64,000 nucleotides of DNA. Source: HT1-32 sp040219025. GTDB lineage: Bacteria > Pseudomonadota > Alphaproteobacteria > Rhodospirillales > HT1-32. Below the pieces are notes generated by a model. That model was not told the DNA's origin. It did no database searches and was given only the letters and a program-made list of their open reading frames with translations. The stretch is taken from NCBI GenBank assembly GCA_040219025.1, contig JAVJTE010000025.1, positions 1 to 64,000 of the forward strand, read 5' to 3'. A program made the position numbers and the translations under genes. This document shows positions 8,738 through 17,779 of this stretch, in pieces. Every line of letters starts with the position of its first letter. The stretch's first letter is position 1.

Positions 8738-10354
8738 TCAGATCGGAATCGTGGTCGGACGGCGGCGGCGCAGCCAGATCACCACAAACAGCCGCGTCAC
8801 CATGATGGCGGTAAACATCGAGGTAACGATGCCGATGGCCAGTGTCACGGCAAAGCCCTTGACCGGTCCGGAGCCGAATTCAAACAGCATGAGTGCTGCA
8901 ATCAGCGTGGTGATATTGGCGTCGATAATGGTAATCATCGCCCGGGCATAGCCGGATTCGACGGATGACAGCGGCGATCGGCCATTGCGGATTTCTTCGC
9001 GAATGCGCTCGAAAATAAGCACATTCGCATCCACCGCCATACCAATCGTCAGAACGATCCCGGCAATCCCCGGCAGCGTCAGCGTCGCCTGCAGCAGTGA
9101 CAGAGCGCCGAGTATCAGCAGCATGTTGAGGATCAGTGCCATATTGGCAAAGATGCCGAACAGGCCATAGGACAGGCCCATGAAGATAATGACGCCGACA
9201 AGACCGATGATGCTGGCAATTTTCCCGGATTCAATCGAGTCCTGCCCCAACCCCGGACCGACCGTCCGTTCTTCCAGGAAGGTAATCGGTGCCGGCAGGG
9301 CACCGGCCCGGAGAACCAGCGAAAGGTCATTGGAAGACTGAACCGTGAAGTTGCCGCTGATACGGGCCGAACCGCCCAGGATCGGCTCCCGGATCACCGG
9401 GGCGCTGATAACCTTGTCATCCAGCACAATCGCAAAGGGACGGCCGACATTTTCCGTCGTCGCTTCGGAAAAATCCCGTGATCCCTTGGCATCAAAGCGG
9501 ATATTGACTTCCGGCCCCTGATCCCCGACTGCGGAACTGGCATCGACCAGGTTGTTGCCGTCGACCATGACCCGCCGGCGAATCAGATAGGACTGCCCGT
9601 CCTCATCGGATGTCAGCAGACGCATTCCAGCCGGGGCGCGACCGGTACGGATGGCATTGCCCAGCTGCTCCTGATCGGTGACGACCAGATGAAAGGTCAT
9701 CTTGGCGGTTGTGCCGATGATTTCCTTCACCCGTTCCGGATCATCAACGCCCGGCAGTTGCAGAAGAATACGGTCTTCCCCCTGCTGCTGGATGGTCGGC
9801 TCTCGGGTTCCCGTCTCGTCAATACGGCGACGGATAACCTCGATCGACTGATTGACCGCATTCCGGCGTACCTGGGCACGCATTTCCTCGGTCATCCCCA
9901 GTCGAAAGCGGCCCGGCTCCGGCTCGGTCAGTTCCAGCGCATCTGCACTGCCGCCGAGACCTGTCAGCTGAAACAGGGTGCTGCTTTGCGCCGAACGAAC
10001 GCCTTCCAGCGCCGCACGGGCTTTTTCGATATCGGCTTCATCGCGGACAGTCACCACCACGGCCTGGCCGCTGATACCGACGGTCCGGCGAACCACACCT
10101 GCCTCACGCAGGGCGGAACGCACATCGTCTTCCGTATCATCGAGACGCTGGCGCATCACCCCTTCGACATCAACTTCCGCCAGCAGGTGCACGCCGCCGC
10201 GAAGATCCAGCCCGAGATTGACCGTGCTGCTTGGCACCCAGTCCGGCAGGCTTTCCGCAACCTCATCGCTGAGGAAATTCGGCATCGCCAGCGACAGCCC
10301 GATAAAGCTGATCACTGCGATGAGGGTGACTTTCCATTTCGCCAACTGGACCAT
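8738..10354 (-). CDS. secD: Protein translocase subunit SecD
   Basis: SecD (538 aa) is the larger subunit of the SecDF export motor. It has one N-terminal membrane helix, the motif LGLDLRGGVHLLAEVD, a large periplasmic P1 domain to about residue 360, and a C-terminal bundle of helices carrying IVLTIGMAVDANVLIFERIREE. The length is typical of the short SecD type. It follows yajC by 33 bases in the yajC-secD-secF operon. Confidence 0.97.
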   Translation of the reverse strand: MVQLAKWKVTLIAVISFIGLSLAMPNFLSDEVAESLPDWVPSSTVNLGLDLRGGVHLLAEVDVEGVMRQRLDDTEDDVRSALREAGVVRRTVGISGQAVVVTVRDEADIEKARAALEGVRSAQSSTLFQLTGLGGSADALELTEPEPGRFRLGMTEEMRAQVRRNAVNQSIEVIRRRIDETGTREPTIQQQGEDRILLQLPGVDDPERVKEIIGTTAKMTFHLVVTDQEQLGNAIRTGRAPAGMRLLTSDEDGQSYLIRRRVMVDGNNLVDASSAVGDQGPEVNIRFDAKGSRDFSEATTENVGRPFAIVLDDKVISAPVIREPILGGSARISGNFTVQSSNDLSLVLRAGALPAPITFLEERTVGPGLGQDSIESGKIASIIGLVGVIIFMGLSYGLFGIFANMALILNMLLILGALSLLQATLTLPGIAGIVLTIGMAVDANVLIFERIREEIRNGRSPLSSVESGYARAMITIIDANITTLIAALMLFEFGSGPVKGFAVTLAIGIVTSMFTAIMVTRLFVVIWLRRRRPTTIPI

Positions 10355-10387
10355 GGATCCGGGCTCCCGGCGGTTACTGTTGTCCGA

Positions 10388-10795
10388 TTACTTCTTGCCG
10401 CCCAGCAGACCACGCAGGCCGCCTGGCTTCTTGACCGGGCCGTCATTCGCCGGCGCATCTTTCTCTGCCGGCTTGCCGCCGCCCTTGACGGGTTCAGGCT
10501 TGGACAGCACATCGGCAACCATGTCCTGCAACACCTTGATCTTGATGCCCTGAGCGATTTCGACATCGATTTCCCGATTGTCGTTCACTTTCGAGACTGT
10601 GCCCAGAATGCCACCAACGACAATCCGGTCGCCGCGCCGAATGGCGTCAAGACGGGCCTTGTGCTCCTTGGCTTTCTTCTGCTGCGGACGGATCAGCAGG
10701 AAATAAAACACGACAAAAATCAGAATGAGCGGAATAAAGGCTTCGAAGCCGCCGCCGCCGCCACCGGCCTGTGCATATGCGGGGGTAATGAACAT
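10388..10795 (-). CDS. yajC: Preprotein translocase subunit YajC
   Basis: YajC is a small single-pass membrane protein of the SecDF-YajC complex. The 135-aa product has a Gly-rich N-terminus, one membrane helix (FIPLILIFVVFYFLLIRPQ), the conserved RPQQKKAKEH that follows it, and a folded cytoplasmic domain with RGDRIVVGGILGTVSKV. The C-terminal 35 residues are Lys/Pro/Gly-rich and longer than in E. coli. It is the first gene of the secretion operon and is transcribed divergently from the DUF815 ATPase. Confidence 0.95.
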   Translation of the reverse strand: MFITPAYAQAGGGGGGFEAFIPLILIFVVFYFLLIRPQQKKAKEHKARLDAIRRGDRIVVGGILGTVSKVNDNREIDVEIAQGIKIKVLQDMVADVLSKPEPVKGGGKPAEKDAPANDGPVKKPGGLRGLLGGKK

Positions 10796-10957
10796 GGCTG
10801 AATCCCTCCGGGAATTTGCTGGTTTCTTGGCTGATTGCCGAAAGGCCGGGACTATAGCTACCGGGTGCCGAGTTTCAAACGCTATCGGGCCTTAAGACGG
10901 TTGTTTGTCCGCGAGATTGACCAGACGACAACAGACCACTAATTTCCCGCACCTCAC

Positions 10958-11839
10958 ATGCCAGTAAAAAAGCCGGACATAATGGACACAGAAAACATCG
11001 CCCGCTCGCTTGACCGTATCGCTACCGCACTTGAGCGGCTGGCGCCGCCCGCCCGACCGGAGATCGACTGGAATGCCGCCCAGGCATTCGTCTGGCGTAC
11101 CGATCTGGACTGGCTGGAGCCGGTGCCACAGATCAGCCGCATCGAAGCCGGGCTGTTGCTGGGCATTGACCGGCAGAAACAGATTCTGCTCGATAACACC
11201 CTGCGGTTTGCAAAAGGCCTGCCTGCCAACAATACCCTGCTCTGGGGATCGCGCGGCACCGGGAAAAGCTCCATCGTCAAGGCGATCCATGCGGAAGTCT
11301 GCGACCAGCATAACCAGCCGCTGGTGCTGGTTGAAATCCACCGGGAGGATATTCAGTCGCTGCCCCGTCTGCTGACCCTGCTGCGGGCCGCTGACAAGCG
11401 GTTTATCCTGTTTTGCGACGATCTGTCCTTCGAATCGGAAGATGCCTCCTACAAGTCACTGAAAGCCGTTCTGGATGGCGGTGTTGAAGGCCGTCCGGAA
11501 AACGTGATCTTCTATGCGACCTCGAACCGCCGCCACCTGCTGTCCCGCGACATGATCGAAAACGAGAAATCAACCGCGATCCATGCCGGCGAAGCGGTGG
11601 AGGAAAAGGTCTCGCTCTCGGACCGGTTTGGTCTCTGGCTCGGCTTCCACAATCTGGACCAGCCAACATTCTTTGCCATTATCGAAGGCTATGCCGAACA
11701 TTACGGCCTCAAAATGCCCCGCGAGGAGTTGCAGGCCCGGGCCCGTGAGTGGTCGGTCACCCGTGGTTCACGTTCCGGTCGTGTCGCCTGGCAGTTTATT
11801 CAGGATCTGGCGGGCGAACTGGAAGTTCGCCTGAAGTAG
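10958..11839 (+). CDS. DUF815-family AAA ATPase
   Basis: A 293-aa P-loop ATPase of the DUF815 family; no specific biochemical role is established. Walker A is GSRGTGKSS at about residues 93-101, Walker B is FILFCDDLSF near residue 150, and the sensor region is NVIFYATSNRRHLL. It ends with the typical HYGLKMPREEL lid and RSGRVAWQFIQDL. A second ATG (MDTENIARSL) lies eight codons in and could be the true start. It is the only plus-strand gene between the sec genes and the NlpD-like gene, in a region where alphaproteobacteria often keep this ATPase. Confidence 0.92.
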   Translation: MPVKKPDIMDTENIARSLDRIATALERLAPPARPEIDWNAAQAFVWRTDLDWLEPVPQISRIEAGLLLGIDRQKQILLDNTLRFAKGLPANNTLLWGSRGTGKSSIVKAIHAEVCDQHNQPLVLVEIHREDIQSLPRLLTLLRAADKRFILFCDDLSFESEDASYKSLKAVLDGGVEGRPENVIFYATSNRRHLLSRDMIENEKSTAIHAGEAVEEKVSLSDRFGLWLGFHNLDQPTFFAIIEGYAEHYGLKMPREELQARAREWSVTRGSRSGRVAWQFIQDLAGELEVRLK

Positions 11840-11868
11840 GAAATATCCGGCACCATATCAGGCCGGCA

Positions 11869-12957
11869 TTATGGCAAACCGGCAATGACCTTCGGCAAAT
11901 AGCGGCGGGGATCAACCGGCTGCGATTTCAGCCGCACCTCGAAATGCAGCTGTGGTGTTGAGACACCACCGCTGGAGCCCACGGTTGCCACGAGTTGTCC
12001 TTTCCGGACTGTCTCGCCGCGCTTCACCAGATAGCGTTCCAGATGCGCATAGGCCGTCATCAGACCGTCCGCATGCTTGATCAGCAGCAGATTGCCGAAG
12101 GCCCTGATGTCATCCCCGACATAGGCAACCACACCGTTTTCGGCTGCCTTTACCCGGCTGCCACGCGGGGCAGCGATGTTCAGGCCATCATTGTGCAGCC
12201 CGCCTTCCTTCGGTCCGAACTCGGACAGCACGCGACCGGAAATCGGCCAGTCCAGCAGCTTCCCCGAACGGGCCGCCGGTGCCGGTACGGCGCGTGAGGC
12301 CTGTTCAATCGGTTTGGTGCGGGGCTCCGGCCTGCTGCTGGCTGGTGGCGGCGGGGCTGGCCGGGTTACGACCTGCGGCCCGGCTGCAGGTGGCGGCGCA
12401 GGCTCGGGGCGGGCAATCTCCGGCAAGGGCGAGGATGTTACAGGACGCCTCGGTGCCGCCGGTTCCGGTGCAGGCGCCCCCTGCCGGGGTGCCGCCGGGG
12501 CATTACTGGCCGTAATCACCGCACTCGGCAGGCGGATCTGCTGGCCGACATAAATGTCATAGGGCTGGCCAATACCGTTAGCCCCCGCAAGATCCCGCAG
12601 ACCAACGCCATAGCGATCCGCGATCTCCGACAGGGTATCACCACGGCGGACAACATGAATCGCCGTTACCGGAACGGCGACCCGCTGGCCGACATACAGC
12701 AGATAGGGCGGCTGCAGGTTGTTCAGATCGATAATGCTGCGAACGGAAACATTGAACCGGCGGGAAATGGCATAGACCGTATCACCGGACTGAACGAGGT
12801 AAGTCACCTCGCCTTTCGCAATACCCGCAGCCGGTTGCGCGGCGGGTTGCGTGACCCCGGCTGTACCGGCAACGACCGGTGCCGGACCGGAGCTGCGCGG
12901 CGCGCAGGCGACCAGCAAAACCGGCAGCAGGATCACAATCAGCCATCGCAGGGTCAC
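11869..12957 (-). CDS. NlpD-like lipoprotein with two LysM domains and an M23 domain
   Basis: An envelope lipoprotein, probably controlling septal peptidoglycan amidases. The 362-aa product has a lipoprotein signal peptide (LRWLIVILLPVLLVAC, lipid Cys at about 18). Two LysM repeats follow (YLVQSGDTVYAISRRFNVSV and HVVRRGDTLSEIADRYGVG), then a Pro/Ala-rich linker and a C-terminal M23 domain. The first zinc motif is altered: HNDGLNIAAP lacks the Asp of the usual HxGxD, while YAHLERY and LHFEVR are kept. That resembles non-catalytic activators such as E. coli NlpD and EnvC. The start overlaps the end of pcm by 4 bases. Confidence 0.88.
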   Translation of the reverse strand: MTLRWLIVILLPVLLVACAPRSSGPAPVVAGTAGVTQPAAQPAAGIAKGEVTYLVQSGDTVYAISRRFNVSVRSIIDLNNLQPPYLLYVGQRVAVPVTAIHVVRRGDTLSEIADRYGVGLRDLAGANGIGQPYDIYVGQQIRLPSAVITASNAPAAPRQGAPAPEPAAPRRPVTSSPLPEIARPEPAPPPAAGPQVVTRPAPPPPASSRPEPRTKPIEQASRAVPAPAARSGKLLDWPISGRVLSEFGPKEGGLHNDGLNIAAPRGSRVKAAENGVVAYVGDDIRAFGNLLLIKHADGLMTAYAHLERYLVKRGETVRKGQLVATVGSSGGVSTPQLHFEVRLKSQPVDPRRYLPKVIAGLP

Positions 12958-13583
12958 GGAGCCGTTCCTTCAGTCAATGGCACGAACCGTGTCGGCCAGA
13001 GTTCTTCACTGTCAAACCCGGTCCCGGTGCGCGTGACCCGGATCATCCGCTGATCCACAGGCGTATCACCCACCGGAACCAGCATTACGCCCCCGGTTGC
13101 CAGCTGGTCAGCCAGCAGCGGCGGAATATCTTCTGCCGCGGCAGAGACCACAATACGGTCGAACGGTGCCTGTTCCGGCCAGCCGCGCGCACCGTCCCCC
13201 ACCTGAGAGATAACATTGAAGAGTTTCTGTTCGGTAAACCGCTTCTCGGCCTCTGCCAGAAGACTGCGGAACCGCTCGATCGTATAGATTCGCTTGCAGA
13301 CCCGGGCCAGGATCGAGGCCTGATAGCCGGAGCCCGTGCCGATCTCCAGCATCTTGCTGTTGGATTGCGGGGCCAGCGCCTGCACCGTCCGGGCAATCTC
13401 CAGCGGATCGGTGACTGTCTGGCTGCAGCCGATCGGCAAGGCGGTCATTTCATAGGCCCGGTCGCGAAAGGCGTCGGGAACGAATATTTCCCGCGGGGTC
13501 TGCTCGATTGCGGCAATAATCCGCCGATCATGCACGCCCGACCGGCGCATCTCCATGATCAGGCGAATTTTCCGCGAATCCAC
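12954..13583 (-). CDS. pcm: Protein-L-isoaspartate O-methyltransferase
   Basis: This enzyme methylates abnormal L-isoaspartyl residues so that they can revert to aspartate. The 209-aa product has FVPDAFRDRAYEMTALPIG, the substrate-contact segment GCSQTVTDP, the SAM-binding motif MLEIGTGSGYQASIL near residue 80 and the later DRIVVSAAAEDIP. It overlaps the LysM/M23 gene by 4 bases and follows surE closely, the classic surE-pcm-nlpD order. A second, more divergent family member lies at 35641-36291. Confidence 0.95.
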   Translation of the reverse strand: MDSRKIRLIMEMRRSGVHDRRIIAAIEQTPREIFVPDAFRDRAYEMTALPIGCSQTVTDPLEIARTVQALAPQSNSKMLEIGTGSGYQASILARVCKRIYTIERFRSLLAEAEKRFTEQKLFNVISQVGDGARGWPEQAPFDRIVVSAAAEDIPPLLADQLATGGVMLVPVGDTPVDQRMIRVTRTGTGFDSEELWPTRFVPLTEGTAP

Positions 13584-13587
13584 GACC

Positions 13588-14370
13588 CTATCCCATCTTC
13601 CGCTTGAATATTTCCATTGTCGGACCGTGGGTCAGGTCCAGATCCAGCGGCGTGACGGTGATCATGCCCTGGTGCACGGCGTGGATATCCGTACCCGGTG
13701 TAGAGATATCCTCTTCCCGCATCGCGCCAATCCAGAAATAGGACCGGCCACGGGGGTCCTGGCGATGGTCCAGCTGATCTCCCAGCTTGCGCTTGCCCTG
13801 ACGGCAGACCTCCACACCCTTCACACCGGCGGTTCGGGCTTCCGGAAAATTGACGTTAATCGTGACATTGTCGGGCCAGCCCAGAGCGACCAGCTTGCGC
13901 ACGATATCCGCACCGTTTTCTTCAGCTGCTGACCAGTCGATCTGACGGTCCGGGCCATAGAACTGGCTCAGTGCAATCGACGGCACGCCCAGCATTGTAC
14001 CCTCCATTGCCGCAGCAATGGTGCCGGAATAGGTCACGTCCTCTCCAAGATTGCCGCCGCGATTGACGCCGGAAAGCACCAGATCCGGCTTGCGATCGGC
14101 CAGAATATGGTTGATCGCCAGCAGAACACAGTCGGTCGGCGTTCCGGACACCGCAAACCGGCGCTCCTCAATCGGTCGAAAGCGGAGCGGCTGGTGCAAC
14201 GTCAGCGAATGGCCGGCCCCGGACTGTTCGATTTCCGGCGCCACGACCCAGACATCATCAGATAACCCGTGGGCAATCTTCTCCAGAATGGCCAGGCCGT
14301 CGGCGTTAATCCCGTCATCATTGGAAACCAGAATGCGGGCAGTCTTCAGATCAATCGGATGTTTGCTCAT
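13588..14370 (-). CDS. surE: 5'/3'-nucleotidase SurE
   Basis: SurE is a divalent-metal-dependent nucleoside monophosphatase linked to stationary-phase survival. The 260-aa product has the metal-binding start ILVSNDDGINADGL, the segment VVAPEIEQSGAGHSLTLHQPL, LVLSGVNRGGNLGEDVTYSGT and a C-terminal TDIHAVHQGMITVTPL. It overlaps the end of serS by 4 bases and is followed 4 bases later by pcm, so serS-surE-pcm-nlpD is a tight operon. Confidence 0.97.
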   Translation of the reverse strand: MSKHPIDLKTARILVSNDDGINADGLAILEKIAHGLSDDVWVVAPEIEQSGAGHSLTLHQPLRFRPIEERRFAVSGTPTDCVLLAINHILADRKPDLVLSGVNRGGNLGEDVTYSGTIAAAMEGTMLGVPSIALSQFYGPDRQIDWSAAEENGADIVRKLVALGWPDNVTINVNFPEARTAGVKGVEVCRQGKRKLGDQLDHRQDPRGRSYFWIGAMREEDISTPGTDIHAVHQGMITVTPLDLDLTHGPTMEIFKRKMG

Positions 14371-15641
14371 GCAGCTGCGATCTTGCGGGCACCGCGCATG
14401 TAGGGTTGCAGAACTGCGGGCACCGCCACACTGCCATCCGGCTGCTGATAATTCTCAAGCACCGCGATCAATGCCCGTCCGACGGCAACGCCGGAGCCGT
14501 TCAGCGTATGGACAAACTGCGTCCCCTTTGCCCCGTCTTCCCGGAACCGCGCCTTCATGCGACGCGCCTGGAAGTCACCACAGTTCGAGCAGCTGGAAAT
14601 CTCGCGATAGGTGCCCTGCCCCGGCAGCCAGACCTCGATATCGTAGGTCTTGCGGGCACCGAAGCCGGTATCCCCGCTGGCCAGTACCACAGTGCGGAAC
14701 GGCAGTTCGAGACGTTTCAGCACTTCTTCCGCAGCAGAGGTCATGCGCTCATGCTCCTCACGGCTTTTATCCGGATGTGCAATGCTGACAAGCTCGACCT
14801 TGGTGAACTGATGCTGGCGCAGAATGCCCCGTGTATCGCGTCCGGCAGCGCCGGCTTCCGAGCGAAAACAGCCGGTCCGGGCGGTAAAGCGCAGCGGCAG
14901 GTCGGTGATATCCAGAATACGATCCGCCGCAATATTGGTCAGCGTCACCTCCGCCGTCGGGATCAGCCAGTGATCACCGGTGGTGCGAAACAGGTCGTCA
15001 GCGAATTTCGGCAGCTGCCCTGTCCCGAAAAGGGCTTCTTCACGCACCAGCATCGGTGAGGATACTTCGGTATAGCCGAATTCCTCCGTATGCAGGTCCA
15101 GCATGAATTCACCCAGTGCACGTTCCATCCGGGCAATACCGCCGGTCAGCATGGAAAAGCGGGATCCGGACATTTTCGCGGCGATCTCGAAATCCATCTG
15201 GCCAAGCGCCTCGCCGATCTCGAAATGCTCTTTCGCGGACGAATCGACCGGTCCCGGCTCACCATGGCGGCGCACCTCCACATTGGCGCTTTCGTCCGGC
15301 CCGTCCGGAACATCCTCATCCAGCGTATTCGGGATGATGCAGAGGCGATGCTGCAGATCCTCGGTCAGTTCACGCTCACGCGCTTCACCGGCCTGCATGG
15401 CATCCTTGATCGCCGCCACTTCGGCCATCAGATCGGAGGCATCCCCACCGTCGCGCTTGATCTGGCCGACCTGTTTTGAGGCTTCGTTCCGGCGCTGCTG
15501 CATGCCCTGGGTCTCAGTCCGGACCTGGCGTGTTTCAGCATCCAGCGCCAGCAATTCCGCCGCCAGAGGTGCCAGATTGCGTCTTGCGAGCCCACGATCA
15601 AACGCTTCGGGGTTCTCGCGAATCCATTTGATATCGTGCAT
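14367..15641 (-). CDS. serS: Serine--tRNA ligase
   Basis: SerRS charges tRNA-Ser with serine. The 424-aa product has the N-terminal coiled-coil arm that grips the tRNA (residues about 30-105), class II motif 2 (TGCFRSEAGAAGRDTRGILR, then HQFTKVELV) and motif 3 near the C-terminus (NGSGVAVGRALIAVLEN). Lengths and motifs are canonical. It heads the serS-surE-pcm-nlpD run and is separated from tatC by the opposite-strand DUF6434 gene. Confidence 0.97.
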   Translation of the reverse strand: MHDIKWIRENPEAFDRGLARRNLAPLAAELLALDAETRQVRTETQGMQQRRNEASKQVGQIKRDGGDASDLMAEVAAIKDAMQAGEARERELTEDLQHRLCIIPNTLDEDVPDGPDESANVEVRRHGEPGPVDSSAKEHFEIGEALGQMDFEIAAKMSGSRFSMLTGGIARMERALGEFMLDLHTEEFGYTEVSSPMLVREEALFGTGQLPKFADDLFRTTGDHWLIPTAEVTLTNIAADRILDITDLPLRFTARTGCFRSEAGAAGRDTRGILRQHQFTKVELVSIAHPDKSREEHERMTSAAEEVLKRLELPFRTVVLASGDTGFGARKTYDIEVWLPGQGTYREISSCSNCGDFQARRMKARFREDGAKGTQFVHTLNGSGVAVGRALIAVLENYQQPDGSVAVPAVLQPYMRGARKIAAA

Positions 15642-15815
15642 TCGACTTCCATTCCCGTGAATCAGTGGCGTTTATACGAAGCGCACCTGCAAGCGTCCAG
15701 TGATGGCTTGGCCCGCAGCGTTTATCAACCGCCTGAGGTGACTATTTGCATGTACCCGAAAGTGGCGGCAATTATACTGCCCGGCGACACGGCCTTCAGC
15801 ATACCGGAAACCACC

Positions 15816-16034
15816 ATGACGGAATTTGACTGGCATTCAGATCAGATTGGCGATGATACGCCGGTTACCGGAACATACCGCAATACCCAGAACGTCCGGC
15901 GGTTCCTGAAATCCAGGTGTGGTCCCGACTTCAGGTTTGACCGGCCCTTCATGCTCTGGATCAAAAACGCGACCCCGAAAACCATGGGCGACGTTGCTGA
16001 AGAATGGTCGCGACGAAAATCACAGGGTACATGA
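15816..16034 (+). CDS. DUF6434 domain small protein
   Basis: A 72-aa protein starting MTEFDWHSDQ. It resembles the DUF6434 domain sometimes joined to SAP domains, with the pattern FDWH ... TYRNTQNVRRF ... FRFDRPFMLWIKN and a final KTMGDVAEEW. The function is unknown; the basic residues and the SAP association in relatives suggest nucleic-acid contact (inference). The longer frame beginning at 15636 crosses the serS promoter and was rejected. It is a lone plus-strand gene between tatC and serS in an otherwise minus-strand block. Confidence 0.75.
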   Translation: MTEFDWHSDQIGDDTPVTGTYRNTQNVRRFLKSRCGPDFRFDRPFMLWIKNATPKTMGDVAEEWSRRKSQGT

Positions 16035-16091
16035 CCTGACCGGGAGAAAGCTTCACCCCGCTGCATCAGCAGGCAGGCAGGTCGCAGCGGC

Positions 16092-16973
16092 TCAGGGTTT
16101 CCGGCCTTCGTTGAAGTCGGTTTCTTCCTGCATGCCATCATCATCCTCGTAAGGATCGGCTGAACCGGACGGCCTGTCGCCGCCATCGTCACCGTCATTT
16201 TCCTCACGCTCTGCGCGTCCCTTCTCGACGAAACGGGCGCAGATGATCGAAATTTCGTAGAGCAGGATTGTCGGTATCGCCAGACCGATCTGGCTCAGCG
16301 GATCGGGCGGGGTCAGTACTGCCGCGACGACAAAGGCCGCGACGACAGCATATTTCCGCTTTTCCTTCATGCCCTTGCTGGTCGCCAAACCGACGCGGGC
16401 CAGCAGCGTCATCACCACCGGCAGCTCAAAACAGAGACCAAAGGCAAAGATCAGCCGCATCGCCAGCGACAGATATTCATTCACCTTGGCTTCGAGTTCG
16501 ATGGCAAGGCCGCCTTCCGGTGCCCCCCCTTGAAAGCCGAGGAAAAATCGCCAGGCCACGGGCATCACGAAATAGTAGACGAAGGCGCCACCCATCAGGA
16601 ACAGGATCGGTGTCGCGATCAGAAACGGGGCGAATGCGCCCTTTTCGTTCTTGTACAGACCCGGTGCCACAAAAATCCAGAGCTGCGAGGCAAATACCGG
16701 AAATGACACGAAGGCCGCCGTAAAGAACGCAACCTTGATATAAGTGAAAAAGGCTTCATGCAGCGCGGTAAAGATCATCCGCGGGCTGCTGGCCCCCAGT
16801 TCCTGATAGGCCTGCGCCAGCGGATGGACGAGAAACTGATAAATGTTCTCGGCAAAGGCGTAGAACACAAAAGTCAGGATCACCAGTGTCAGAAACGACC
16901 ACATCAGCCGTTTCCGCAACTCCACCAGATGCTCCATCAACGGCATTTTGACGTCGGTCTCGGGTGCGTCCAT
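16092..16973 (-). CDS. tatC: Sec-independent translocase subunit TatC
   Basis: TatC is the core membrane receptor of the twin-arginine pathway and binds the RR signal peptide with TatB. The 293-aa product has the N-terminal MPLMEHLVELRKRLMWS, six predicted membrane helices and the typical FALFPVFASQLW-like P-loop region (seen as FVSFPVFASQLWIFVAPGL). A charged C-terminal tail of about 45 residues, rich in Glu/Asp and Arg, is longer than usual. Its ATG overlaps the tatB stop by one base (TGATG). Confidence 0.96.
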   Translation of the reverse strand: MDAPETDVKMPLMEHLVELRKRLMWSFLTLVILTFVFYAFAENIYQFLVHPLAQAYQELGASSPRMIFTALHEAFFTYIKVAFFTAAFVSFPVFASQLWIFVAPGLYKNEKGAFAPFLIATPILFLMGGAFVYYFVMPVAWRFFLGFQGGAPEGGLAIELEAKVNEYLSLAMRLIFAFGLCFELPVVMTLLARVGLATSKGMKEKRKYAVVAAFVVAAVLTPPDPLSQIGLAIPTILLYEISIICARFVEKGRAEREENDGDDGGDRPSGSADPYEDDDGMQEETDFNEGRKP

Positions 16974-17404
16974 CAGCCGGGCGTTCCTGTCGTCGGTTTT
17001 TTATCATCGGCTTTGGCAGCAGCCTTGTCAGCAGATGGTTTTGTCTTCTCCGCTGATGCCCCGGTATCTTCCGGCTTCACAGTTTTAGCCTCGTCACGCT
17101 CCAGATCGCGGCGGATATCCTCGCCATGGTCACGCATGGCCTTGGTCATTTCGCCGGTCGGGTCGACCGTCTCCTCGATTTTTTTGTCGAGCGACGAGGT
17201 ATTGCGGATAGCCTGCCGCGCCTCCTCAAGATCGGCCTCGCGAACCATATCATCGACACCGGACTGGAACTCGCGGGCAAGTTCACGGGCCCGGCGGACC
17301 CATTTACCAACGGTCTTCAGTGCTTTTGGCAGATCTTTCGGGCCGATGACGATGACGGCAATAACGCCAATCATCATCATTTCCGACCAGCCGATATCGA
17401 ACAT
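16973..17404 (-). CDS. tatB: Sec-independent translocase subunit TatB
   Basis: TatB is the single-span partner of TatC. The 143-aa product begins MFDIGWSEMMMIGVIAVIVIGPKDLP, with the hinge Gly-Pro after the helix, then an amphipathic helix (ALKTVGKWVRRARELAREFQ) and a charged, disordered Lys/Ala/Asp-rich tail. It lies between tatA and tatC in the standard operon order. Confidence 0.95.
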   Translation of the reverse strand: MFDIGWSEMMMIGVIAVIVIGPKDLPKALKTVGKWVRRARELAREFQSGVDDMVREADLEEARQAIRNTSSLDKKIEETVDPTGEMTKAMRDHGEDIRRDLERDEAKTVKPEDTGASAEKTKPSADKAAAKADDKKPTTGTPG

Positions 17405-17460
17405 CAGTTCGCCTGTCGAAGGAGTGTCGGGGATATGGTCACAGCCTCAGCCCCCGGGCG

Positions 17461-17682
17461 TCAGCTCTTGACCTTGTCTTGTTCGGCCTTGGTGGCGTCT
17501 TCGACCTTCTGGGCCGGTTTGTCATCAACTTCGGCCGTGTCTTCTTCCTTCATGCCTTTCTTGAAGGATTTCAGACCCTTGCCGAAATCACCCATGATGG
17601 CAGAGATCTTGCCCTTGCCACCAAACAGCACAAGCACGACCACAAGGACGATAAGCCAATGCCAGATACTAAATGCTCCCAT
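17461..17682 (-). CDS. tatA: Sec-independent translocase subunit TatA
   Basis: TatA forms the size-variable pore of the Tat translocon. The 73-aa product shows the N-terminal helix IWHWLIVLVVVLVLFGGKGKI, the FGxG-type hinge, an amphipathic helix containing MGDFGKGLKSFKKGM and an acidic/Lys tail. It is the first gene of tatABC, with about 97 bases between it and the ABC ATPase gene upstream. Confidence 0.96.
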   Translation of the reverse strand: MGAFSIWHWLIVLVVVLVLFGGKGKISAIMGDFGKGLKSFKKGMKEEDTAEVDDKPAQKVEDATKAEQDKVKS

Positions 17683-17779
17683 CGGAATTCCCTTTGGTTA
17701 TAGTCCCCCTGAAACGGGGCGGATAATGGCAGATGGTCAGGGGCCGGACAAGCGGCAGGACCGGACATTTCATCGCGGG

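Noticed and set aside
15636..15815. N-terminal extension of the DUF6434 gene
   Set aside because: It runs over the serS start region; similarity to the family begins only at 15816.
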